DNA of 64,000 nucleotides from Pictodentalium vernedei (lineage: Eukaryota > Mollusca > Scaphopoda > Dentaliida > Dentaliidae), in the NCBI GenBank assembly GCA_031216915.1, contig CM062289.1, positions 246,513,187 to 246,577,186 on the forward strand, in the 5' to 3' direction. The translations under genes and the position numbers were made by a program. Positions 45,480 to 56,624 of the stretch are shown piece after piece (the stretch's first letter is position 1; each line of letters begins with the position of its first letter). The notes beneath the pieces are model-generated. The model ran no database searches. It worked only from the letters and a program-made list of their open reading frames with translations, and was not told the origin of the DNA.

Positions 45480-45856
45480 AAAAAGAATGAGACATTACCT
45501 ACATGTCTGCGCAGTGGACCGGAAGCCATGGATTTGTACAAAGAGAAGAGCGTCCCCTACTGGGTGTGCGCCAGTGGAAAGAACCTGGATGAGCAAGGAG
45601 AGGGCCTCAACATGGAAACAAACTGGCAAAGTGGCTTTGCTCCTGACCCTTTTACCCACCGAAGGGTCACGATCCTCAAATACTCCCGACGCAGTAGCAG
45701 CAGTTTTGACTTATTTTTTCTTGATGCTTTTGCACCACTTTTCTTCCCAAAATCACTTGGGAAAGATCAAAATAGAGAGTATATTTTCTGAGTTAGGGAC
45801 TTCCGCTGTAGTGCAAGCCTGTAGTAAACAATTGTAAGATAGGTTGATAAGAAATT
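45480..45856 (-). repeat. Element B left (5') ITR
   Basis: Mirror of 33903-34185 apart from the gag insert. Ends in 'gtaagataggttgataagaa' plus ATT. Contains 'gtctgcgcagtggaccggaa', a degenerate NRF1/ETS pair. Confidence 0.82.
45576..45702 (-). repeat. gag fragment inside the element B left ITR
   Basis: A ~127 bp piece matching gag positions 39438-39595 (minus an internal ~30 bp) in the same orientation, e.g. 'gaacctggatgagcaaggag' and 'tcctgacccttttacccacc'. The flanking ITR sequence ('ctactgggtgtgcgcc' and 'tattttttcttgatgctttt') aligns with the right ITR, which lacks the insert. Confidence 0.8.
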
Positions 45857-46253
45857 CCCTCATATTGCATTAAGTTAAAATTCAGGCTTTCATAGGGAGT
45901 CCAAATATTAACCCAGGGACTCGATTTGAACAAACTTGAAACTGACCCCCTTAGAGATGTTATATACTAAATATCAAAAGATTCTAATTGATGATTCTGG
46001 AGAAGATTTTTTTAATTTTGGAAAACAATTTATGGGTGCTATTATAGTAAACCCCTTGTGGGGTCCCCTGTGAGCATTGCAACATTGTTTGAACAAACTT
46101 GAATTGACATATGATAAAAAACATGTAGATCATATGATATGGTCCAGTGGTTTATGATTAGTCAATAATGTATATACTTCATGACGGATGGACGACAGAC
46201 AGAAAGTGATCACTTAAGCTCCACCTGACTTTCAGGAAGGTGAGGTAAAAAAT
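45857..46253 (+). repeat. Older satellite element, right part with tail
   Basis: Continues the satellite unit cut at 33902, then one more unit, then the standard tail with 'gacggatggacgacagacag' and terminal 'ggaaggtgaggtaaaa'. Confidence 0.72.
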
Positions 46254-46849
46254 AAAACCGATGTCACTATACGAAAAGTAAATAGATGGTCAGAGGTCAG
46301 AGTTTACAAGGTACTCTTGAGCTACTTTTCAGAATATTATTAAATGGCAGTGCTTTACTGCAACAGTGGATCCCACTTAACTGGATATGTCTTAATAGAA
46401 CATCCTAGATAATTGCATGCAACTGATTTGTTAATTATATATAGTTAATAATGTAAACTCTGTTTCTTGTTAATTTACTAAAAATCTATCACAGAAATTT
46501 CTCTGACAATCACTGATGTCACCATATTTATAGACCTTTTTGTAGCTTCATGCAATCAATTTTGGCATTTAATCTGTTATTCATTGACATGAATGAAATT
46601 TTGTTTTTAAAATATTAGCTCTGTCAAACAAGATATAATAGATTAAATGCCAACATTAAATCAACATTCAAATCTTTAATTTTTAATTGTAATACGCAGC
46701 CTGCAACCCTCACTGGAACAAGTTTATTCCACAGAAAAGTCATAAGCTAGGTTTTGTAAGCAAAAAATGAAACTTTCTCGTTATGCACAGTTATACAGAA
46801 AAAGATATTCTGTCATCTGCTAGCCACATGTTTTTTACTGACATTTAAT
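46254..46849. other. A+T-rich intronic stretch, nothing recognised
   Basis: No exon, ORF or clear repeat was seen. It lies within the 26.2 kb host intron. Confidence 0.45.
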
Positions 46850-47135
46850 GACATTTTGACAGCCAGGGTCACCTCCTGTCGGACAGTTTTAATATAGAGG
46901 AATGAAGCTGGAGTATCCAGAGAGAAACAATATGCATCAGCTAGCAAATGTCACATTCTACAACGTACTAACTCCACACAAGTAAGGTTAGCATTGGTTG
47001 AGGGCAAGGGCACTAATGATGTGCAACATGCCTTAGTACACAATGCCACTGTGCCCCATCTGAGCAATCAGGATTAAGTGCCCTGACAAAAGACACAATG
47101 CAGTTATCCCTGGTCAGAATCGGATTGAACTGTGG
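46850..47135 (+). repeat. Dispersed repeat R2, copy 2
   Basis: 'agggtcacctcctgtcggac', 'gaatgaagctggagtatcca' and 'gcaatcaggattaagtgccc' align in order with 5229-5470 and 59098-59345. Confidence 0.55.
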
Positions 47136-47339
47136 ACCTTTTATTTAACTCGGTAAACAAAACTGAATTGGTTTAATTCGTAATTGCATTATGAGACTTT
47201 AAATTTTGAGTGTGTAAATGGTTAATCATATCTGTCACATAATTTGCACTCAGAAAATCTGTGAAAAAAATCTGTGTGCTTCTCATGATCTTCCACTGTC
47301 TGAAAAAAATATATTCCCGGACCAACAATGAAATGAAGC

Positions 47340-47470
47340 CTGAAAGTATATTCCATGATAAGGCCTAAGAAATTTAAGAATCTGTTTCTTCAGGCCCTCG
47401 CATGGTAATTTTGGCTGTCGCATGCTCTATTTTTATAACCAATGCAAATTTAAAAAAAAATAAAAATGCC
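47340..47470 (-). repeat. Dispersed repeat R1, copy interrupted by array
   Basis: 'ataaggcctaagaaatttaa', 'gaatctgtttct' and 'tttttataaccaatgcaaat' are the inverse of 57010-57175. The following R1 sequence resumes at ~48550 after the 47500-48490 array. Confidence 0.55.
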
Positions 47471-47499
47471 GATAGGATCACCGATCTAATGTCGAGTTG

Positions 47500-48490
47500 T
47501 GACAGCACAAAAGTGGGTTTAATCATTATCAACTTATCGTCCAGAAACGAATTGTTTACAATTTACTATGTGAAGGGTCACTGTGACCTTGACCTTTGAC
47601 CTAATGATTCCGAAATAAATAGGGTTCTTTCTTGTACCAATGCCAACCTACCTATGAAGTTTCATGAACGTAGGTGGAACCATTGTCAAATTATCATCTG
47701 GAAACCAATTGTTTACGATTTATTATGTTCAAGGAGGTCACTGTGACCTTGGCCTTTGACTTAGTGAGTTCAAAATAAATAGGGGTCTTCCACTCACTTA
47801 GGCCAATCTACCTATGAAGTTTGATGAATGTGGGTCAAACCATTATCAAGTTATCGTCCGGAAACCAATTGTTTACAATTTACTATGTTGAAGGTCACTG
47901 TGATCTTGACCTTTCACTTCTTCCTCTCCCTGATGCCAACCTACCTATGAAGTTTCATGAACATGGGTAGAAACATTATCAAGTTATCATCGGGAAACCA
48001 ATTGTTTACAATTTACTATGCTGAAGGTCATTGTGACCTTGACCTTTCACCGAGCAAGTCCAAAATAAATAGGGTTCTTCCTCTCAATGATGCCAACCTA
48101 ACTATGAAGTTTCATGAACATGGGTCGAACCATTATCAAGTTATCATCCGGAAACCAATTGTTTGATGTACTATGTTCAGGGTCACTGTGACCTTTGACC
48201 TAGTGAGTCCAAAATAAATAGGGTTCTTCCTCTCACAAAGGCCAACCTACATATGAAGTTTCATGAATGTGGGTTGAACCGTATTCAAGTTATCATTCGG
48301 AAACCAATTGTTTACAATTTACTATGTTCAAAGTCACTGTGACCTTGACCTTTGACCAAGCAAGTCCAAAATTAATAGGGGTCTTCCTCTCACTGATACC
48401 AACCTACCTATGTTGTTTCACGAACATGGGTTGAACCATTTCAAGTTATCATCCAGAAACCAATTGTTTACACCTGCCCACCCGCATGCC
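47500..48490 (+). repeat. Tandem array with estrogen/nuclear-receptor elements
   Basis: Six to seven units of ~140-160 bp contain 'gaagtttcatgaacatgggt', 'accattatcaagttatcatc', 'accaattgtttacaatttac' and a receptor-like motif. GGTCACTGTGACC (exact ERE consensus GGTCAnnnTGACC) occurs at 47576, 47736 and 48181. One-mismatch forms occur at 47893, 48026 and 48332. Several are followed by TGACCTTTGACC, a DR1-type RXR/HNF4 site. Spacer sequence diverges more than the motif. It lies inside an R1 repeat within the host intron. Confidence 0.8.
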
Positions 48491-48549
48491 CAACCGCCCG
48501 CCCGCCATTCATCAAACTATAAGTCGAGTTTGACTTCATCACAACTCGA

Positions 48550-48885
48550 CTAAAAATCGGATGGTTTATGTCTGATATTTTACCAAAGTTAATAAAACTG
48601 TTTACCCAAGTTAATAAAACTGATAAATTTTCCCCTTGAGTGCAACAAGGCTTTGCAATGGTTTAGCATTGAAAAACCTTCTTGAAACGAATTACATCAC
48701 CACCCCTGCTATTCTGTAGATTATGAGGCCTAAAACATAAAACAAACCAAGAATACGAACTTTTGAAGGTAAAGAAATAATTACAACAATAAAAAATAAA
48801 ATAAAAAAAACGCCTGCCTGCATGCAATTTAACCAAAAAATGACCTGAGAAACAGAAGATCTACTTTGTGAGGTCTAAACTATGT
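48550..48885 (+). repeat. Dispersed repeat R1, unoccupied DIRS site
   Basis: Inverse of 50004-50053 joined to 56831-57010, i.e. the two flanks of C3. At 48824-48830 the intact 'gcaattt' corresponds to the C3 insertion point. 'aaaaaatgacctgagaaaca' is the diagnostic R1 block. Confidence 0.7.
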
Positions 48886-49930
48886 TTTGAAAGAAAGGTG
48901 GCAGTGTTCAAATTTAATTTTGAAATCATTTGCAGTTACTGTTTGTCTGAGCCTCACAAAGGGGGTCTCAAATCCTCTGAACTTTGATGTCCATCAAGAG
49001 AGTAAAGTTTTCAGTTGCAAAAGTTCTCTAAAATGCAACTGGGTATTTTTCCAATTATAAATTGTTTGACAAGTTAAATGTAGTCTGTGAAACAAAATAC
49101 AACTAATACATTCATAATCTTATGGGGAAAATAGTATGACCAATGAGAATTTTATGATCAGTGCAAGGAGTTAATATGACCTATAAATAATAATCTGGTT
49201 AAAATACAGTTTACATGAAATAACACAATCCTCTACAAAATGTCTGCATTCAGAATTAAAATAATTCCTCTTATTCTCAACTCATATCAGTTCAGAAAAT
49301 AGTCAGTTATAAACAATAATCTCATCAAAAGTCACAAAAAAACATGAAAACCACTTGAGATAAAATAAAAAAGGTGATGAGTAGGATAAGGGTTTTAACC
49401 ACTCGGCTCACTGGGTGGTTAAAACCCTTATTCTACAAGTGCTTTAAATCTGATTACCGACCCTAGTACCTATTTGTTTTATTTATACCATGCTCTTAAT
49501 AAATAAATGACCTTGGCCCCTTAAAAAGGAGAAAAGGACACTTTCTGTCGCAAATACACATATTTGTTATGTTTACATCTGCGCTGGTGGACAGTACTAT
49601 CGGCTGCACATGAATGCTTGACTGACAGCAACACACATCCTCAAAATTGATTGAATTTACCTTGCTTTTTCAGTTAAATTATTATTAACAATTCTTGAAG
49701 ATTTAATTGTAGGTACTTTAAACTTAATAAGTCACTGCACGTAGTAGATAGTACCGCAAAACGTCATATGTTTGAATGAAACATCGCAAAGTGTGAATGT
49801 ATCGAAGTTGGCAAATTGCGTCATGTCAAAGGTCAAATTGGATGAACTTCCAACTATAGGTGTAAATTTTTTTAACCGCAGTAGAAGCTTAACACTGGCA
49901 GTTGGCTAAAAGCAATAAAAGATTTTACAG
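48886..49930. other. Intronic stretch with one perfect hairpin
   Basis: Mostly A+T-rich, no supported gene. A strong hairpin lies at 49386-49434 (arms 'ataagggttttaaccac' and complement, ~12 nt loop). Downstream the sequence leads into the degenerate exon copy at ~49941. Confidence 0.5.
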
Positions 49931-49940
49931 AGAAACTAAC

Positions 49941-49977
49941 CTGCCACTACAATGCAAACCTGTTAACTGAATACCCA
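49941..49977 (-). pseudogene. Degenerate copy of the 58859 exon
   Basis: Flanked by 'ggcaaag' (acceptor-like) and 'GTGGCAG|gttagt' (donor-like), as in the intact exon. The end 'ATTGTAGTGGCAG' aligns with 'TTAATAGTGGCAG'. The body is ~10 bp shorter and has an in-frame TAA in the phase that matches the next exon. Probably an exon-duplication relic in the same intron. Confidence 0.5.
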
Positions 49978-50053
49978 CTTTGCCAGGGAAAAACATAAAG
50001 TTTGGCCCCCACAAAGTAGATCATCTGTTTCTCAGGTCATTTTTTGTTGAAAA

Positions 50054-50285
50054 ATTATAAATTTAAAGTAATTTGTATATTTTTATACTTACCAATGGCC
50101 CAGACTAGCTGTTGCTAACTCAAAGTTATCAAGGGCCAAACACAAATTTTGAACCCTCCAATCTCCAAAATTTGCTTGCAAAAAAGAAAATTAAAAGTCC
50201 TATCTGGCCCTCATATATTTACTCTCCGCGCATGCACAGACATCAGGAAGTGACCGGAATTGACGCCAACATCATTCTTTGTAGA
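50054..50285 (-). repeat. C3 right ITR
   Basis: Inverse of 56625-56830. Shares 'gctaactcaaagttatcaag' and 'gggccaaacacaaattttga', and the regulatory block 'gcgcatgcacagacatcagg' followed by 'aagtgacc'. Confidence 0.85.
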
Positions 50286-50348
50286 AGAGAGTACTACATA
50301 ATAATTCAGCGGGGAGGAATGAGTGCCCACTCATGGGAAGGCCAGCTC

Positions 50349-50437
50349 CGTCTGGGCCATTGGTAAGTATAAAAATATACAAATTACTTTAAATTCATAA
50401 TATTTTTACACTATAACCCTATGGCCCAGACTAGCTT
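50349..50437 (-). repeat. C3 internal complementary region
   Basis: 'gtctgggccattggtaagta' mirrors the right end, and 'cactataaccctatggccca' mirrors the left end. They meet at ATT (50401-50403 area). Confidence 0.83.
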
Positions 50438-50449
50438 AATCGTAAAAGG

Positions 50450-51925
50450 GTGAAGGGCCTTGGACTTCAGAATTAGTAGATCAACATAGTTCCAATCTTG
50501 TAATCCTAGGTGAAAAGAAATTAAAATTATTAGGAATTACATGTATTTCTCTCTAAACAGTAATAGAGAAGACATATCATAGAAAAGGAGCCCAGTTCTA
50601 GTAATTCTGTATTTTTAGCATGAAGACTATGCTAATTTGGATGTAACGCATTCCCAATTTTTAAGGCTAGTTCGGACTAAGCTCCAAAAATAGGATGGCA
50701 TATTTGAGAATGACAGAATATCCCCCACAAACATACGCCATATACAATAAAACTCAAGCTGTATGCAGGATATAATTACAGACAAAACAGCTTTACTCAT
50801 GGTTACATATTTATCAAACCGGAGGAGAGGTAAAAAAAAAATCCCCCCATAAACACCCCCACCCCCCCCGCCTTTTTTTTGAAGGAATCTTCAAAAAGAA
50901 AGAGGGGAGCACTCTGGAATCAGTAAAAGCGGTACCAAAAACAATATAAATATTCATCGAACAGACACTCAGGTATTAATTATTATTAATAAATGGTGCT
51001 GAACGCCACTTCAGAAACTAAGGCTATAGCGGCAATCCTAGTAATTAATATCGCCCGCTTGTAACGTATACTGGAGTCGACATATGCAGATAGGTCGAAA
51101 ACCGGTGATATAATATGCAACATAGACATGTCCAATAGAACCAAAATGGACGATCTCTGGAGAGTAAACACACTTCCGAGGTAACCCGCAGGCGACTCCA
51201 TTCAGGTGTACAATAAATTCCAGTAACAACACTCCCCGACGTGTACTATCCGATATCTATGAATCTAGAAACAAGCGAATATACGAGAGTGTAAGACAAA
51301 GTGTATTCGATTGGGTACCAACATTAATAGAAACCTGGATCTAGAAATGGAATGAACTATGATTAACAGACTCAACACAGAACCACCCCCCTCAACCCCC
51401 CTCTGAAATAATTCATAATTTCTAAGGTCTATAACATACAATAATGCGTCTGCCTAATAATTCATTTATTATTATGCATGTGAGCATTGAAATCCCACAT
51501 GTGATCATCTGAATACCAGTTAACTGGCTAGGAAGCCTCCGAGGTACCCAAAGACTAGCAATTTATTTATGATGAATTATGCGCACGTATATGTATGACA
51601 TAGAGACGAACAACCACTGAAACCAACCAACTAAAAAAGTGGATGTGCCCATGAGGTCGCCATAGAACACGATGCCGTCAATCGAGAAGTCATGAAAAGC
51701 ATGTGTGTATTTAAACTCATATGAAGCTTACAGGAAGAAAACTATGTCTTGCCTGGTAATCGGGGGATGTGGGGGGTGGGGATATTCGAAGTCATATCGA
51801 ACCCTCCTCACACACATTACCCTAATCATTCTTGAGTTAGTCATCAAATAATATAGGAACTGCAATGGTTCCTTCATGTCTAACAAACTCCATTATGCCA
51901 TCATGGGCGGAGAAGGACATGAAGA
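50450..51925 (-). other. Non-coding block replacing recombinase in C3
   Basis: No recombinase motif can be found in any frame. Part of it (50722-~51300) is homologous to 8115-~8700 of Cx, so it belongs to a distinct recombinase-less subfamily. A short ORF at 50986-51201 and its counterpart at 8275-8523 share some residues, but the match is not frame-consistent, so coding is not supported. Contains C-rich runs at 50850-50873. Confidence 0.6.
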
Positions 51926-51929
51926 ACAA

Positions 51930-53700
51930 AAACTTCCCCTGATAAAGAAGGTTATCTCGTGGAGGAAGCTTCTGGAGAATGTCCCATAACAGACACCTGA
52001 GAAGACTGATCCAAGGTTTCTATGATGACAGAGGTGCTACTAGTAGGATTTCAGAACGAGACTGTTTGATCAATAACATAATTTACTGAATCAACGGAAT
52101 TGTTGGAGGATACGTATATCCTATCATTCATTCCCATGAGATTGACAGAGTGTCTACTGCGTATGCTCGATGGTCTGGGCATGGCGACCTAAACATCGGT
52201 AACTGATTGTTCCGGTGTGTCGCAAACAGATCTATCATAGGGGCAATCCCACTGTTAGCAAATCTGCCCGAATACTCGCTTGTTGAGGGTCCACTCCGAT
52301 TACAACAGGCGACCTTTCCGAGAGAGCGAGTCTGCTAGTACATTCAGACAGAAAGTTGAACATGATGATTCATGACGTATAGGAGAATCTTCTCCGTTAG
52401 TTGGCATAACAGAAATGAATGTGTGCCACCTTGATTCCTGATGTATGCTACTACTGTCGAGTTGTTTGACAAAATCTGAACATGGACGTCCGCTATTATG
52501 TGAATCCAATGTTGTAGCGCTGGCCATATTGACATCATCTCTTTGATGCTTATGTGTTTCTCCTGAAACCGAGGGTCGCAAAGACCCTGACACTTCAAGT
52601 CTGCGGGACTTAGGGTCGCACGCCAAACCGTTTGACTCTCATCTGTCATAATCGTTAAAGTTGCAGCGGAACTCCCTGAGTTAACCACTGAATATCTGCC
52701 CAAATCTAAACCCTTTGTTTTACTTGGTCCGTTAAAACAATACTGGTTCGAGCGAAAGTGTCTTCACACTCCAGTTCCGAGTAAAGAATATCTGGAAGGG
52801 ACGTGTGCACAGGCAGCCCATCGAAATGAGATCCACAGCCACTCCACACAACTCCAACAGTAGCATGAATTCCCTCACCGTGAATGCATCTGAGCAAGAT
52901 AAAAGCGAACATAACAACTGACTAATTTCGCTCTGGGTAATGGCAGATGAACCAGATTGTTGTGAGTCTCAAAGCTCATTCCCAAGTGAATAGACGACTT
53001 GTACAGAGCTAGATCCAACTTTTTCTCATTTATGATGAAACCGAAATGTCAGAGTAATAGAAGCGGACTCTGAACATCATTCTGAAGAATAATTCTGTTG
53101 CCGTATCCCTGTAGAAGGTCATCCAAGTAAGCTGATGTTACCGCAGACAAATGAGCTCGGAAGTATGACACTACCGAGTTCATTATTCGAGTGAATGCCC
53201 AGGGAGCCAGGTTCAGACCAAAGTACATTGCTCTGAACTGATACACCTTCCCTTGTACACCGAACCGCAGGTACTTTTAGAATGTCTAATGTACAAGGAC
53301 ATGAATGGTCTCCATATATAAATTTTTTGGAGCATGATAAGCTTGTTTATCCAGCTCAAGTCTATTCCCGGTCGGAGCGAGCTGTCTGGCTTTGGTACGA
53401 GGAACAGGTGATTGTAAAAACCTTGAGAATCCTGATTCTCGATGACCTGTATTGCTTTCTCTGATAAGAGAGCCTGTACCTCCCATAGGAGAAACTCTCT
53501 TATGCAAGTATTTGATGGAAGATTTGTCCGACGCGGACAACTTGTTAGTGGGGTTTTCGCTCGGAATGATAGCCATAAGCCCTCCGAGACTACACTTCTC
53601 ACCCACTGATTTTCCGTGACTGTTATCCAGTTTGTTGATAACCTTCCGCCAACTGGCCTTAACCATCACCTGTATGACCAGTGAGGCTTATGGGAGGAGA
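51930..53700 (-). pseudogene. Family C RT-RNase H (C3), heavily broken
   Basis: RT fragments: 'TSCPRRTNLPSNTC', 'ALLSEKAIQVIE', 'FGLNLAPWAFTRIMNSV' and 'YLDDLLQGYGN' (YLDD intact). RNase H: 'IMTDESQTVWRATL', 'ISIKEMMSIWPALQHWI', 'ILSNNSTVVAYIRNQGG' (Asp lost in the SDNS box) and 'LNVLADSLSRKG' in separate frames. The post-RNase H domain continues to ~51930. Many frameshifts. Confidence 0.75.
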
Positions 53701-53749
53701 AACCGCGACCTCCCCGCAAAGAACCCTCTTACCTCCAGATTAATTATAA

Positions 53750-55310
53750 GAGGGTTTCTTGTATCCTCATGAGGAGTTTACTTTTGACAATTTTTGTCTG
53801 GATCGCCCTCCTTTACTCTTGTCTACTGAGCAGGCCGGTGATATGTCGACTTCAAAAGCAGAGCACTAGACGCTTTCTTAGTAGCCTGTTCATAACTAAC
53901 GAAAGCTAGTCGTCAAAAATGATATGTCCGGAGACCGGAGTGACTCGGAGAGAGCTTTTCACCTTGACATCTATCAGTGATGACGACGCAAAGGGCAGCA
54001 TTACGTCTGATTAACTCCAGTTAGGGTTGAGTTATACATAGTGTACATAATTGGCCTGGAAAGAACTCTTAACGTCCTCAAATTCCTTTCCATTGAGTCG
54101 TTGCGCCACAGAGCTCTTGTAAGGTGATCTGCATAAGACATAATGTCCAAATTCGCTCTATTTGAAGAAATTGCCATCTCAATTGTGTCTGAGCGAATAG
54201 TGAATGATACAGGTAAGGATACCTCTAGATCCCCATCCTGCTCATCCAAATACAGAGGAACTCTCTGAACATCTTCCCCGACCACTTTTAAATGAACGTG
54301 GTCCAAAAAACGGTATGTACAGAAGATGAAGATAAGAAACTGCCTTCTTCCTCGCACTCAAGTGAATAAATACGGCATCATCTATATGATCGAAGGCCTG
54401 CAACACCTGCATAAACTGAACTGGAAAAGAAAGGACTTCCTCCTTTGTACGGATAAAGTCTGCGTCCAACGGCGCCAGTGGTTTCTCTTTTGTCATCACA
54501 ACATTCTGATTTGGTGGAACAAAATCAGGGTAGTATTGATGGATGAAAACCATCACAGCCATGTGCTGTTCTGAAAGGGAAGGGTAATCCTCTTCCTTAT
54601 TCCTTTCACCATCCGAGAGAATCAGTTGCATATCTCGGTCCATTGCATCTGCATGAACAGACTGGACCGACCCAGCACTGGCCGACAGCTCAGACACTGA
54701 GGGCAGCTGCACCCGCACTTGCTGGGATGCTGCGAGCAGCTGCACAATTTCGGACAGCAAGTTGGTCATCGAGGCCTGAGGAGCAGCGGTCTTCAGCTTT
54801 TTAGTAGCATGCTGCTCCTGGGATGGTATGTCGGAGACGGATCCCTTCTCCTAACATCCCGATGATCGAGGCCTCGTCTCCCTAGCTACCGGATGGTCCG
54901 ACTTCACGGGCGAAGAGGCGTTCCTTCTTCGTGCAACAGGTTGGATATCCAAAGTCGGATAGCTAGGATGTGGTCGTGTGTGCTTAAATAATGTAGCGGA
55001 GGAAGCTGTGACTGAAGCCAACACCGGCTGCAGACTAGACGGAGCATCCCAAGAGGTGGGCAGACATATGCTCCGTCTCGTGCAAGTTTCCAACCAGAAA
55101 ACTTCATTTCGGCATGTGAAACGTAGCGGAGGAAGCCTGGACTGAAGCTGACCCCAGCTGCAGACTAAACAGATCGTCCCGAATGGAGGGTGGACATATG
55201 CTCCGGCTTGTGCAAGTTTCTCAAAACAACATCTGGCCCCAGATGTTGCTAGATTAGAAAGGGGGGCCTCTCCTGCTCTATCAGACCTCACCGAGTACAA
55301 CAACTTGTTG
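53750..55310 (-). pseudogene. Family C Gag-like pseudogene (C3)
   Basis: 'PLDADFIRTKEEVLSFPVQF' and 'EDYPSLSEQHMAVMVFIHQY' (54242-54769), then in another frame 'GEDVQRVPLYLDEQDGDLEV' and 'SYADHLTRALW' (54001-54357). The N-terminal region around 54851-55303 has a local duplication of a ~140 bp segment (54990-55110 and 55130-55240, 'acgtagcggaggaagc'). Confidence 0.68.
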
Positions 55311-56624
55311 ACTTCCTCCCTATTTCCTCCCTATTCCCGTCGTCGCTGGGTGAGCTATTTATATTAAAGTGCTCGCTCTACCCGCATCCACTTCTTATGA
55401 CCGCAACAGACTTACCCGGCATCACGGCACCCAGAGATGGAGTACTGCTTCACTGGTCGAGCTAGCTGCTTGCAAGAGATTAAAACCCTTAACAAAAGGG
55501 GTCCTTACTCTTGCAATAATGAGCACTGCAGCTAACTCTATATGCTCCACGGAGTACGACGACAGTAGCACACTTGGATGGGTTTCAGAATATCATCACC
55601 ATGTTCATGTTCCTCTGAAATAGAAACTGACAGAATGAATTATAACACAGTGAGAGGCCTGGCCTCAGAACCTCACCGCCAACAACATACTGCGACACCC
55701 AACTCCAACATCAGTCATCCCAGTGAACACAAAAATGACAAGAGTCCGCAGGAGTGCATCAACTAAAGTTGATATCTGTCCTCCAAACTCCATAACAAAA
55801 TATATATATAATTAAGATACGTGAATAGTAGCAATCAAAATTAAATTCAAAATATTTCTTTGGAAACAAAAAATTTCGAAAAAATCCCTAAGTTCCCAAA
55901 GGGAACATTACGAGCTCAAGGGCATCCTGATAGAGCCTAAGTGTGGACAAAATCCAAATTTTTTGAGCTACACTACCGGAATAATAATCCATGCATCTTA
56001 CAGAAATTCTACAGAAATAGAATATAAAAAACTACCTATATATGAGGACGTTGACAATGTAAACAATGTCAATGTAAACAAGACATCAGACACACAAAAA
56101 GGCCGAAAGTCAGAACCAATTGAAATGCTATCAGATGCAAAGCTATATCTTTATACGAAGAAAAAACGATACATCGGATAGAAGATGCAAGACTAAACAA
56201 TCTGATACCCCTAGGGTGAGGACGTAACCCTGGGAAAAAACAGAATAAAAATTCTGTAATACATGTTAAACTCCCAAGAAATTTAATAAAAAATTTCAAT
56301 AAAAAATAGCCAAAAAGCTTAAGAGTTTAACAGGAAGGGTTCATGGAAGGATAGGGAAGGAACACTTAAGAAACAGTGGAATAATCATTATCAAAAATGA
56401 TGACTTCAGGCGTATGGTCCAAAATTGGGAAACATAAAATAATTTTATAAATATTATAAAGTTACAGCCCTGAACGTCCAAAACCACCATTGAACACTTC
56501 CTTCACCCAATAACAGCCTTGTATCCACCAATTCTAGCATCGATTTGTGTCTAGCATCCTCAAAAAAAGGAGATTTTAAAGCACAGATGTCAGTTCATTA
56601 TTGCTGACTTTAGGGCCAAACAAA

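Larger units (their letters stand above)
33903..45856 (-). mobile_element. DIRS retrotransposon B with two nested elements
   Basis: Related to A: similar ITR ends with 'cacaattgtttac' and 'gtagtaaacaattg', and homologous gag, RT-RNase H and recombinase. Ends are at ATT 33903-33905 and ATT 45854-45856, with an ICR at 34272-34365. It interrupts a satellite unit, and the flanks rejoin as 'taaagaaATTccctcatatt', identical to unoccupied units such as the one near 32930, so no target duplication was made. Without the hAT (36462-37512) and the satellite element (40549-45340) it is ~6.1 kb. All ORFs are broken. Confidence 0.88.

Noticed and set aside
47500-48490. Coding interpretation of the receptor-element array (65-69 aa ORFs)
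   Set aside because: ORFs follow the tandem repeat period and break at each indel between units.
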